Assembly: GCA_016193065.1 (NCBI GenBank)
Contig: JACPSX010000062.1
Span: 1 to 7,272, forward strand
Direction: 5' to 3'
Length of the DNA: 7,272 bases
Origin: Candidatus Tectimicrobiota bacterium
GTDB taxonomy: Bacteria > JACPSX01
The notes beneath the pieces were generated by a model. The model saw only the letters and a program-made list of their open reading frames with translations, was not told where the DNA came from and searched no databases. Of the stretch, positions 1 to 6,521 are shown piece by piece. Each line of letters begins with the position of its first letter. Within the stretch, counting starts at the first letter, position 1. Position numbers and translations under genes: made by a program.

Positions 1-14
1 AGCTCCACTTTACC

Positions 15-21
15 GGAGGAG
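15..21 (+). promoter_or_regulatory. Shine-Dalgarno site of the DGQHR gene
   Basis: The string GGAGGAG sits 5 bases upstream of the ATG at 27. It is a near-ideal ribosome binding site and fixes the start of the first gene. The promoter must lie left of the window. Confidence 0.75.
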
Positions 22-26
22 AGTGC

Positions 27-1076
27 ATGATCACCATCCCTGCTTTGAAAGTGAGGCAGTTTGGAGTTGAGTTTTACCAGGCTACGTTTACCGCTGCCAA
101 TATTAGTCGTCTGGTGAAGTTCGAAGTCCTCACCTACACACCCGTGGCTTCAGGAGATGGAAAGAAGAAAGCCAGAAGCCGCTCTCGAATCAACTGGGAG
201 TTATTGGAAAACAGGATCAGCGGGAGCGAGGGTGCCTTCCAGCGGCCTGTGATTCACCGGAAAATCGAAGAGCTTCTCAAGTATTACCAGGATTGCCGGG
301 ATATCGGAAATCTGCCGGCCATCCCGGGCGCGGTGATCATGATTGCCGAGAACCGGCTGGATTTCAAACGGAGTGGTACGGATGCGCACTTGGGTATGCT
401 GCAGATCCCCGAAGAAGCGGGCATTCTGCGGGCTCTGGACGGTCAGCACCGGCTGCTGGCCTTGCACTCTGCCGGTGACGGCGGTCTAGAGGGAATTGAT
501 GTCCCGCTCAACCCATCTCACATCATCAGTCTGGCAGGCCGCCGTCTTTACAGCGACGAGAAGCTGGCTCTGGCCCACGACATCATCAAGGCCCTGAACC
601 AGGACGAGACTTCCCCTCTGGCAGGGCAGATCCGGATTTTGGGGGTTGGAAAGGGGAAAGTCTCCCAGGCCTCCCTGGCCGAAGAGATCGTGGACCTGCT
701 CGAGAATATGGAAAAGATCGGCGGACCCGCAAAAAGCCGGGAGTTCCAAGTCTCGGCGCGCCGTTTTTTCCTAAATTATATGAAGGCGATTGCCAGCACC
801 TTTTCCACGGCCTGGAATGGGAACAAATACAGCATCCGGACCGGCGCGGCCTTAAGGGCTTTCCTGCGGGTAGCCCCGGACGTGATGGCGAGAGCCCGGG
901 AGGTGAAGGGCGACCCCTACGATTTGCACAGCCTGCGCGAGGCTCTGCGCCCGTGGGGCCACCGACTCGGCGACAAACGCTTTGAGACCGAAGGGGAGTG
1001 GCGGGAAAAGCTGGCCGGTGGAACCCGGGGTACGGTTGACTTCCTGGCCCGCGAGTGCCGGGCCTCCCTTCGTTAG
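27..1076 (+). CDS. DGQHR-domain protein (DndB-like superfamily), possible internal deletion
   Basis: A 349-residue soluble protein carrying the exact family signature Asp-Gly-Gln-His-Arg at residues 138-142, within ALDGQHRLLAL. DGQHR proteins are related to DndB, the regulator linked to phosphorothioate DNA modification, and share a ParB-like nucleotide-binding core; most members have no assigned biochemical role. Residues 1-40 form the usual N-terminal strand region (IPALKVRQFGVEFYQATF). Residues 45-53 are a basic stretch. Residues 180-215 (HDIIKALNQDETSPL, then ILGVGKGKVSQA) and the C-terminal helices (RRFFLNYMKAI, then RFETEGEWREKLAGGTRGT) match the family as I remember it. After VP at 159-160 the protein jumps straight to LNPSHIISLAGRR. 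Homologues normally have about 20-25 residues here (a hydrophobic strand, then a Phe-x-x-Ile-Asn-type motif), so an in-frame deletion near base 506 is suspected. No signal peptide or membrane segment is seen. It leads a probable operon with rmuC 38 bases downstream. The family call is firm; the cellular role is unknown. Confidence 0.88.
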   Translation: MITIPALKVRQFGVEFYQATFTAANISRLVKFEVLTYTPVASGDGKKKARSRSRINWELLENRISGSEGAFQRPVIHRKIEELLKYYQDCRDIGNLPAIPGAVIMIAENRLDFKRSGTDAHLGMLQIPEEAGILRALDGQHRLLALHSAGDGGLEGIDVPLNPSHIISLAGRRLYSDEKLALAHDIIKALNQDETSPLAGQIRILGVGKGKVSQASLAEEIVDLLENMEKIGGPAKSREFQVSARRFFLNYMKAIASTFSTAWNGNKYSIRTGAALRAFLRVAPDVMARAREVKGDPYDLHSLREALRPWGHRLGDKRFETEGEWREKLAGGTRGTVDFLARECRASLR

Positions 1077-1114
1077 GGAGAGGGAAAACCCCTGAAGCTT
1101 TTTGGCAGGCCCGG

Positions 1115-1801
1115 ATGGAAGTTATAACGCTCGTTGCCCTGGGTGCCTCGTTCCTCCTGATTGCTCTCGTCCTTCTTGCATTGCAAAGCACCAAACGCGA
1201 ATTAAAATCCCTCCAGGAGAGCTCCCAGAAGGATACGCCTCTCCTTCTCCTGCACGAGCAGATGGAGCATTTGCGGGAGCAGGTGCGGGCTAGCCTGGAA
1301 GGAAGCACGCAATCCGTGAGCCAGCAGCTTGCGCAAATCGGAGGCAGTGTTACCTCTCAGCTCGGGCAAGTGACGGCCCACCTTAGCGAGCGTCTCAGGG
1401 AAAGCGCCCATCTGATCCAGAAGGCGAACGAGGTGGTCGGCGAGCGCCTGGACCGCACGGCCAGGGCAGTGGGGGATGTGCAGGGAGGTCTTGCCAGGCT
1501 CGACGAGGCTGCCCGCCGCATGATTGAAGTGGGGCAGAATATCAACAGCCTGCAGCAGATCCTGCAGCCCCCCAAGCTGCGGGGCGGATTTGGAGAGACC
1601 CTTCTCGAGAACCTGCTGGCCCGCATCCTTCCCCGCGAATATTATATGCTGCAGCATGTTTTTCGGACCGGGGCGACGGTGGATGCCGCGATCCGGATCG
1701 GGGATGGACTGGTACCGGTGGACGCAAAATTTCCGCTGGAAAACTTCAAGAAGATGCTATTTCGCGCTCATGTATATTCCGGCCGAAAATGTATACTATG
1801 A
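1115..1801 (+). CDS. rmuC: RmuC DNA recombination protein, N-terminal part ending in a frame change
   Basis: RmuC proteins are membrane-anchored predicted nucleases of the PD-(D/E)xK fold that limit recombination at inverted repeats. The ATG at 1115 is chosen because it gives a short N-terminal membrane anchor (residues about 4-24, LVALGASFLLIALVLLALQ). The ATG at 1055 would overlap the DGQHR gene and place polar residues before the anchor. The Shine-Dalgarno signal is weak. Residues about 25-150 are Gln/Glu/Arg-rich and look coiled-coil, as usual for RmuC. The conserved core starts at GGFGETLLENLL (157-168) and includes the probable catalytic strand PVDAKFPLEN (201-210, Asp203 and Lys205). 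Genuine RmuC sequence stops after KKML (residues 212-215, base 1759). The next 13 residues to the TGA at 1799-1801 are out of frame. RmuC resumes one frame over at 1761. Either the gene is broken or the sequence has lost about 115 bases here. Confidence 0.85.
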   Translation: MEVITLVALGASFLLIALVLLALQSTKRELKSLQESSQKDTPLLLLHEQMEHLREQVRASLEGSTQSVSQQLAQIGGSVTSQLGQVTAHLSERLRESAHLIQKANEVVGERLDRTARAVGDVQGGLARLDEAARRMIEVGQNINSLQQILQPPKLRGGFGETLLENLLARILPREYYMLQHVFRTGATVDAAIRIGDGLVPVDAKFPLENFKKMLFRAHVYSGRKCIL

Positions 1802-2165
1802 AACCATTATCAAGGATGAAGGGTCTGATGGAGAAGGATCTCTGTCGGACTTTGCCCTTCAGCAGCGGGTCATTCCTGTTTCTCCGAACAGCTTCTACGC
1901 CTACCTCCAGGCCATCGTGCTGGGACTGAAAGGACTCCGGGTAGAAAAAAACGCCAGGGATATCATGGTCCACCTCTCCCGCCTCCAGGGAGATTTACGC
2001 CGGTTCCGGGACGACTTCAGCGTGCTCGGCAAGCACCTAAGCAATGCCAGGAATAAATACGAAGAGGCGCAAGCTGCTCTCACCCGGATCGAGACCAAGC
2101 TGGAAGGGATGGGGAGTGGGGATAGCCCGCTGGAGTCCCCCCCGAAAGAACTCCCTTCCGAGTAA
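1761..2165 (+). pseudogene. rmuC: RmuC C-terminal part in the shifted frame
   Basis: This is the continuation of RmuC in the third forward frame. It reads FALMYIPAENVYYETIIKDE at the start, then LQQRVIPVSPNSFYAYLQAI, GLRVEKNARDI and a C-terminal helical stretch (FSVLGKHLSNARNKYEEAQ), ending at the TAA at 2163-2165. These are hallmark RmuC C-terminal motifs. The first in-frame ATG is at 1770 but has no plausible ribosome binding site. An ATG at 1524 exists in this frame, but the residues between 1524 and 1760 are nonsense against the family. The N-terminal and C-terminal parts together give about 349 residues. Roughly 35-40 residues normally found between KKML and FALMY (a charged helix ending in an ILPDEGT-like turn) are absent. 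As read, the two halves cannot be made as one protein without a frameshift. Both halves are well conserved, which argues for a recent lesion or an artefact rather than old decay. Confidence 0.8.
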
Positions 2166-2182
2166 GAATAGAGGCCTCCGAG

Positions 2183-2968
2183 ATGAAGCGGCAGCCAAGG
2201 ATCCCCAGCTATTTCCGCTGCGTCTTGCGGGATCCATCGGAAATCACACCGTTCGTTGTACAGTTTCTGGACAGTCCTTTTGTGGACAAGAACGTCCCGT
2301 TCCCGGTCCCAAGCTTCACCGAGCTTAAACAATTTCTGCGCGCTCACGGGCGCGACGCGAGCCTCCGCAGGTGCTTCGGAGCCTTGTTTGATTACCTCGA
2401 GATCCAGGATGGCGAGGAAGAGGGGGTTGTCACCTGGGGCGAGGACGCCTACTGCAACACTCTGGAGGTGAAATCGGTTTTAGACCTCGTGTTCCCCCTG
2501 CTGGAAGAGGTGAAAGCGCGTGGAATCTTGTTTGGAGATCGGATTGAAATTGGCTTTGCTCTTCCCCTGATCATGACAAATCCTCGCCTGCCCCGGGAAG
2601 AGATCTGTTCTGAAATCCTGAGATACGGAGGGAACGCCCGGGAACTGGCCTTTCATCTCCACCATCCACGCCCCCGGCGCGCACCGTACGAAGGTGCTCT
2701 GTGGATCGATCTTCGGGAGAAGGCGCCCCCGAAGTCCCGGGAGGCCAGCCGGAGAGGGGAGGCGGGAATCCTCGAGGTTCCGATTGAGAATCCCTGGATC
2801 AGCCCCCGCCTCCATCTGTCCGTTTCCGTGCGGTACAATTCTCAATTCCGGGGTTATTGGCTCTCGCAGATGTATCACCTGGCCGCCAACCTGCGGGGCA
2901 ACGACCCGCTGCCCGAACTTATCGTCGAAGACTGGCGGGATTTCAAAAACCGGGAAAGCGGTGCTTGA
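2183..2968 (+). CDS. Uncharacterised 261-residue protein
   Basis: I do not recognise the family. The ATG at 2183 lies 17 bases after the rmuC stop, with AGAGG at 2170-2174 as a modest ribosome binding site, so it is probably translated as the third gene of the DGQHR-rmuC unit. The protein has no signal peptide or membrane segment. It opens with a basic, aromatic N-terminus (MKRQPRIPSYFRC). Residues 74-82 are acidic (IQDGEEEGV). Glu95-Val96-Lys97 sits in a hydrophobic strand-like context (NTLEVKSVLDLVFPLLEEV). A histidine cluster occurs at 158-161 (HLHH), a basic Pro/Arg/Lys-rich middle at 162-192, and an aromatic C-terminal part at 205-235 with RLHLSVSVRYNS and WLSQMYHLAANL. The E-x-K could be read as part of a PD-(D/E)xK nuclease, but no matching upstream acid was identified and I do not claim it. 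Codon usage looks like its neighbours. It converges on recD2, with stop codons 9 bases apart. Confidence 0.75.
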   Translation: MKRQPRIPSYFRCVLRDPSEITPFVVQFLDSPFVDKNVPFPVPSFTELKQFLRAHGRDASLRRCFGALFDYLEIQDGEEEGVVTWGEDAYCNTLEVKSVLDLVFPLLEEVKARGILFGDRIEIGFALPLIMTNPRLPREEICSEILRYGGNARELAFHLHHPRPRRAPYEGALWIDLREKAPPKSREASRRGEAGILEVPIENPWISPRLHLSVSVRYNSQFRGYWLSQMYHLAANLRGNDPLPELIVEDWRDFKNRESGA

Positions 2969-2977
2969 GGTGTCCAT

Positions 2978-5203
2978 TTACCCGCTGTCTCTCAGGCGCT
3001 GGGCCAGGAAAGTGTGTCGGCTCTGGATCTGGTTACTCTTGATGGCGATCGTCAGGGCCCGGGTGGTGCCAATGAGGATCACGAGCTTCTTGCCCCGGGT
3101 GACGGCCGTGTAAATCACGTTGCGTTGCAGCAACGGGAAGTGCTGGGTGGTCAGCGGGACGATAATGCCCGGGTATTCGCTGCCCTGGGCTTTGTGAATC
3201 GAGACTGCGTAAGCAGGGGTTAGTTCGTCCAGTTCCCCGGATTCATAGAGAACCTCTCTCTGGTCGAAGTTCACGCAGATCTCTCCCCGTTCCGAGTCGA
3301 TGGCCGTGATGCGGCCGATATCTCCATTGAAGATCTCCTTCTGGTAGTTGTTGCGGATCTGCATGACCTTGTCGCGCAGACGGAAGGGAAAACCGGCCGG
3401 CAGATCGTCGTTGCGGGACGGGTTCAGGCGCTGTTGGAGTTGCTCGTTGAGGTTCACCGTACCCAGAGGACCCCGATGCATGGGGGTGAGGACCTGGATG
3501 TCGTCGATGGGATGGAGCCCCCGCTTGTGGGGGAGAATTTCGCTGCACAGGTCGAGGATGAGTCGGAGGATCTTGTCGGGGTCCGCCTCGTGGATGAAAT
3601 GGAAATCGGCGCTCTCCCTCTGGTCGCCCTGCGGAAGGAAGGGAAGTTCTCCCTGGTTGATGCGGTGGGCATTCTCGACGATGAGGCTGCCGCGGGCCTG
3701 GCGAAAGATTTCGGTAAGGGTAACGACAGGGATGCGCTCCGAGGCGATGATGTCCCGCAGGACATTGCCCGGCCCCACGGAGGGGAGTTGGTTGGCGTCG
3801 CCGATAAAAATAACGGTGGCCTCATCCGGAATGGCTTGCAGGAGAGAGTCCATCAGGGGCAAATCGACCATGGACGTCTCGTCGATCACGAAAACGTCCG
3901 CTTTGAGGCGGTTCGTGGGGCCGCGCTGGAAGCCTCCCTGCTGAGGGTTAAACTCCAGGAGGCGGTGGATCGTCCTGGCTTCCTCATTGGTGGCTTCCGC
4001 CAGGCGTTTTGCAGCTCTGCCCGTGGGGGCCGCGAGCAGTATCCTCTGCCCCAAGCGTTGGTAGAGGCGCACGACGCTGTGCAGGAGGGTGGTCTTTCCC
4101 GTTCCCGGTCCGCCGGTAATCACCAGGACTTTCTCGCCCAGGGCGCGGGTGACGGCCTCAAGCTGCCTGGGAGCAAACCGGATGCCCAGGAGATCCTGGA
4201 TCCACTGCAGGTCCCAGTCCGTAACCGGCGAACCCGAGATCCTGGGGGTTGACAGGAGTTGCTTGAGTTTCTGGGCCACGCGCACCTCCGCGGCGTGGAG
4301 GTGCCTGGGATAGACCGCTTTGACGGGACCGGCGGCGGTCTTGATCTCTTCCAGGACAATGTGTCTGTGGGTGGCTGCCCGGGCCAGGCCTTCCTGGACG
4401 TTTTTGGAGGAAATCTCCAGGAGGGCGCAAGACTTCTCGACGAGCTGTTGATACGGCGCGCAGATGTGTCCTTCCTGCCCGAATTCCTGCAAAACGTAGA
4501 GGAGGCCCGATTCAGCCCGCAGGGGGGAATCCTTGGGGAAGCCGAGCTTCTGGGCCAGCCGATCTGCCGTCACGAAGCCGGAGCCGCGCACCTCGGTGGC
4601 AAGCCGGTAGGGGTTCTCTCGCAATACGGCCAGAGCGGAGTCCCCATAGGCATGGTGAATGCGAAAAATCTGAGAAGGGGTGGCCCCGTGGGGTTGCAGG
4701 AACAGCATGAGGCTCTTGACTCCTTGATGCTTCTGCCAGGCCAGGGCGATGGCCTCGGCCCGCTGGGGGCCGATGCCGTTGACTTCGTGAAGGCGTGCCG
4801 GTTCTTCCTCGATAATCCGGAGGGTCTCCAGGCCGAAGGCATCAACCAGGCGTTTGGCCATGACGGGCCCGATCCCCTGGATCAGTCCCGAGCTGAGAAA
4901 CTGCTGGATTCCGGCCCGACTCGTGGGCGGGGACCACTGGCAGCCCTCCACTTTGAACTGGCGGCCATAGACCGGATGGGTGGTCCAGTGCCCGTTGACG
5001 ATCAGGGCCTCTCCAGGCTGCAGGGCAGGTAGATGCCCGACAAGAGTCACGAGGGCTTCTGCGCCTTGTGCGGCCGCCGTGTGGAACAAGGACCCGCTGG
5101 CATCCGGATCGGGCCGAAAACGAGCAACTGTGTACAGGGTCTCCTCGTTGCGGTAGACGATGCGCTCAATGGCTCCTTGGATGAATTCCACGGAAACTCC
5201 CAT
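2978..5203 (-). CDS. recD2: RecD2-type ATP-dependent DNA helicase (SF1B)
   Basis: This is a 741-residue stand-alone RecD-like helicase, close to the usual length of RecD2 (about 715-800). The family uses ATP to unwind DNA 5'-to-3' and acts in repair and replication-fork maintenance without RecBC. Residues 6-28 form the N-terminal OB-like strand typical of RecD2 (IERIVYRNEETLYTVARF). Helix-hairpin-helix elements lie at about 108-155 (GIGPVMAKRL; VNGIGPQRAEAI). Motor motifs in order: Q-type Gln347 in APRQLEAV; Walker A GGPGTGKTT (364-372); motif Ia AAPTGRAAKRL (391-401); Walker B VFVIDETSM with Asp441-Glu442; motif III GDANQLPSVGPG (468-479); motif IV EIFRQA (498-503); motif V AVSIHKAQGSEYPG (666-679); motif VI YTAVTRGKK (698-706). 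All are intact. The frame stays open upstream to 5539, but family similarity starts here. A GTG four codons in (5191) has a better ribosome site, GGGAG five bases before it, and may be the true start. Confidence 0.95.
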   Translation of the reverse strand: MGVSVEFIQGAIERIVYRNEETLYTVARFRPDPDASGSLFHTAAAQGAEALVTLVGHLPALQPGEALIVNGHWTTHPVYGRQFKVEGCQWSPPTSRAGIQQFLSSGLIQGIGPVMAKRLVDAFGLETLRIIEEEPARLHEVNGIGPQRAEAIALAWQKHQGVKSLMLFLQPHGATPSQIFRIHHAYGDSALAVLRENPYRLATEVRGSGFVTADRLAQKLGFPKDSPLRAESGLLYVLQEFGQEGHICAPYQQLVEKSCALLEISSKNVQEGLARAATHRHIVLEEIKTAAGPVKAVYPRHLHAAEVRVAQKLKQLLSTPRISGSPVTDWDLQWIQDLLGIRFAPRQLEAVTRALGEKVLVITGGPGTGKTTLLHSVVRLYQRLGQRILLAAPTGRAAKRLAEATNEEARTIHRLLEFNPQQGGFQRGPTNRLKADVFVIDETSMVDLPLMDSLLQAIPDEATVIFIGDANQLPSVGPGNVLRDIIASERIPVVTLTEIFRQARGSLIVENAHRINQGELPFLPQGDQRESADFHFIHEADPDKILRLILDLCSEILPHKRGLHPIDDIQVLTPMHRGPLGTVNLNEQLQQRLNPSRNDDLPAGFPFRLRDKVMQIRNNYQKEIFNGDIGRITAIDSERGEICVNFDQREVLYESGELDELTPAYAVSIHKAQGSEYPGIIVPLTTQHFPLLQRNVIYTAVTRGKKLVILIGTTRALTIAIKSNQIQSRHTFLAQRLRDSG

Positions 5204-5221
5204 GCCTTTGAGATACCGGGC

Positions 5222-5250
5222 ATTATACCCTGTACGGGCGGAAAACTGCA
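5222..5250 (-). promoter_or_regulatory. Candidate promoter of recD2
   Basis: Read on the minus strand, a perfect -10 hexamer TATAAT occupies 5227-5222. A poor -35 candidate TGCAGT lies 17 bases further upstream (5250-5245). Transcription would begin near 5215, leaving about 12 bases before the ATG at 5203 and about 24 before the GTG at 5191. This fits the GTG start with its GGGAG site (5201-5197) better. It also implies that the open frame extending to 5539 is not coding. Confidence 0.45.
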
Positions 5251-5279
5251 CGGGATAGAGACTCTGAGAGTTGTCGGCC

Positions 5280-5308
5280 TTGACCGTTTCTTGCAGGGAT
5301 GAGAGAAT
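5280..5308 (+). promoter_or_regulatory. Candidate promoter toward the decarboxylase-like gene
   Basis: TTGACC (5280-5285; five of six consensus -35 bases) is followed after 17 bases by GAGAAT (5303-5308; four of six consensus -10 bases). A transcript would start near 5315 and carry a leader of about 210 bases before the ATG at 5526. The match is moderate and the long leader is a weakness. A promoter closer to the gene, or an alternative sigma factor, is possible. Confidence 0.3.
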
Positions 5309-5391
5309 CAATCCCCGGATATATCTTGCAGCAAAGTGGTCCGACCCAAGGAAACGAAACCAGGGGGAGAAGAGGGGAGGGGGGCGAGATA

Positions 5392-5404
5392 GGATCTCAG
5401 ATCC
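5392..5404. repeat. 13-base palindrome, possible operator
   Basis: GGATCT-C-AGATCC is a perfect inverted repeat with a one-base centre, between the divergent genes and downstream of the candidate plus-strand promoter. It could be an operator half-site pair or chance. A wider pairing of GGAGGG upstream with CCCTCC (5403-5408) is also possible in RNA. Confidence 0.3.
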
Positions 5405-5513
5405 CTCCAAGAGAGGAGGTATCCGCCGTGTGAGCCAAACATCCGGATTGGAGGAAAGGGTAGCTCCGTTGGCCGCCATCGACAATTGCGAAAACTCAAA
5501 TGCGGAAGCGGGA

Positions 5514-5520
5514 AAGGGGA
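5514..5520 (+). promoter_or_regulatory. Shine-Dalgarno site of the decarboxylase-like gene
   Basis: AAGGGGA ends 5 bases before the ATG at 5526. It decides the start: the frame is open back to 5271, but the residues before 5526 do not resemble the family and lack such a site. Confidence 0.7.
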
Positions 5521-5525
5521 ATCTA

Positions 5526-6521
5526 ATGGCAAAGCTCAAGTTGACAATCGCATGTGGAAACTACGACCGGACACGAGCCCTCTTGGATGGCAGGATTGAA
5601 CCTGAAGGGATCGACCTCAATTACATCCCGATGCGTCCCGGTGAGACTTTCTGGCGGATGCTCAATAACGAGGAGTTTGACGCCTCGGAAATGTCCTTAT
5701 CCTCCTATACGATCCTGCGCTCGAAAGGGGACACCCGTTTTGTGGCGCTGCCGGTTTTCCCCTCCCGCATCTTTCGCCAATGCTGCGTTTACGTCTATTC
5801 CCGGGCCGGAATTAAACGGCCCCAGGATCTCAAGGGGAAGCGGCTCGGTGCCGCCGATTATCAGATGACGGCCGCGGTCTGGGTGCGGGGGTTCCTGCAG
5901 CACGACTACGGGGTGATGCCCGAGGACCTCAATTGGGTTGTGGGCGCTCCGGTGCGATTTGGGGTCAGCATTCCCTCCCGAGTCCGCATCGAGCAAATCA
6001 GCCCGGGCCAATCTCTGGACGAGATGCTGGACCGGGGGGAGGTCGATGCCCTGATCGGGGTTACGTTCCCCCGTCCTTTCCTGGCCGGATCAACACGTGT
6101 TCGGCGGCTGTTCCCGAATTACCGGAAGGTGGAGGAGGAGTATTACCGCCGCACGGGAATATTCCCCATCATGCACACGTTCGTGCTGAAAACCAAACTG
6201 TTCGAGGCCGAGCCCTGGGCAGCCATCAGCCTCTACAAGGCCTTTGTCCAGGCCAAGCAGCTCAATTATCAAACTCTCTATGACACGGATGCCCTGCCGG
6301 CGAGCCTGCCCTGGCTTATCGACGAGATCGAAACCTCGCGCCGGATCTTCGGCAAGGATATCTGGAACTATTCCATCGAGGGGAGCCGCCCGACCCTTGA
6401 AGCCTTGGTCCAGTATCTCGATGAGCAAGGCCTTACCGCGAGGAAGATGACAATTGAGGAGCTTTTCGTCCCCAATATCCGCGAGCACTATGAGGCCTAT
6501 CTGGAGTCCTTCTACCACTAA
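5526..6521 (+). CDS. 4,5-dihydroxyphthalate decarboxylase-like / solute-binding-fold protein
   Basis: A 331-residue protein of the family annotated as 4,5-dihydroxyphthalate decarboxylase (Pht5-like), which shares the type 2 periplasmic-binding fold with NMT1/THI5-type and ABC substrate-binding proteins. Matching blocks from memory of the family: LTIACGNYDRTRALLDGRI (5-23); EGIDLNYIPMRPGETFWRML (26-45); FDASEMSLSSY (50-60); FVALPVFPSRIFR (71-83); DLKGKRLGAADYQMTAAVW (99-117); YYRRTGIFPIMHTFVL (about 218-233); and AAISLYKAFVQAK. There is no signal peptide, so the product should be cytoplasmic, which favours an enzyme-like or sensory role over a transported-solute receptor. No permease or ATPase gene adjoins it, and no other phthalate-degradation gene is visible, so the true substrate is unknown. 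The stretch after WVVG (about residues 137-155) seems about 6 residues shorter than I expect. The ATG at 5526 is fixed by a good ribosome site. Confidence 0.82.
   Translation: MAKLKLTIACGNYDRTRALLDGRIEPEGIDLNYIPMRPGETFWRMLNNEEFDASEMSLSSYTILRSKGDTRFVALPVFPSRIFRQCCVYVYSRAGIKRPQDLKGKRLGAADYQMTAAVWVRGFLQHDYGVMPEDLNWVVGAPVRFGVSIPSRVRIEQISPGQSLDEMLDRGEVDALIGVTFPRPFLAGSTRVRRLFPNYRKVEEEYYRRTGIFPIMHTFVLKTKLFEAEPWAAISLYKAFVQAKQLNYQTLYDTDALPASLPWLIDEIETSRRIFGKDIWNYSIEGSRPTLEALVQYLDEQGLTARKMTIEELFVPNIREHYEAYLESFYH

Larger units (their letters stand above)
5204..5525. other. Divergent intergenic region between recD2 and the decarboxylase-like gene
   Basis: No convincing gene is seen. Both flanking frames stay open across this stretch but show no family similarity, so it is treated as non-coding. 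It holds the two candidate promoters. A purine-rich, G-run tract on the plus strand (5363-5384: runs of five, four and six G) is followed by a short perfect palindrome. A GAGGAGG at about 5414-5420 resembles a ribosome site but is followed only by GTG TGA, so it opens no frame. Confidence 0.6.

Noticed and set aside
586-1308. Long minus-strand open frame (240 codons) opposite the DGQHR gene and rmuC
   Set aside because: The translation is Arg/Pro/Ser-rich with no family features, and it spans the gap between two real forward genes. It is a shadow frame of high-G+C coding sequence.
2254-2484. PD-(D/E)xK nuclease reading of the E-V-K motif in the unknown protein
   Set aside because: Only the E-x-K part can be seen; no convincing upstream acidic residue or fold context could be established by eye.
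2256-3113. Overlapping plus-strand frames within and beyond the 261-residue gene
   Set aside because: They are in other frames of the better-supported gene at 2183-2968 or run antisense into recD2; their translations are basic and Arg-rich without structure.
3434-5032. Two plus-strand open frames (272 and 257 codons) opposite recD2
   Set aside because: The minus strand here encodes every SF1B helicase motif in order. The plus-strand translations are antisense shadows.
5363-5384. G-quadruplex in the G-run tract
   Set aside because: There are only three separated runs of three or more G; a fourth run at suitable spacing is missing.
5271-5525. N-terminal extension of the decarboxylase-like protein by 85 codons
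   Set aside because: Low-complexity Arg/Gly-rich residues unlike the family, and the strong ribosome site points to the ATG at 5526.
5204-5539. N-terminal extension of recD2 by 112 codons
   Set aside because: No similarity to RecD2 N-termini, no good ribosome site, overlap with the start of the divergent gene, and a TATAAT promoter element lies inside it.
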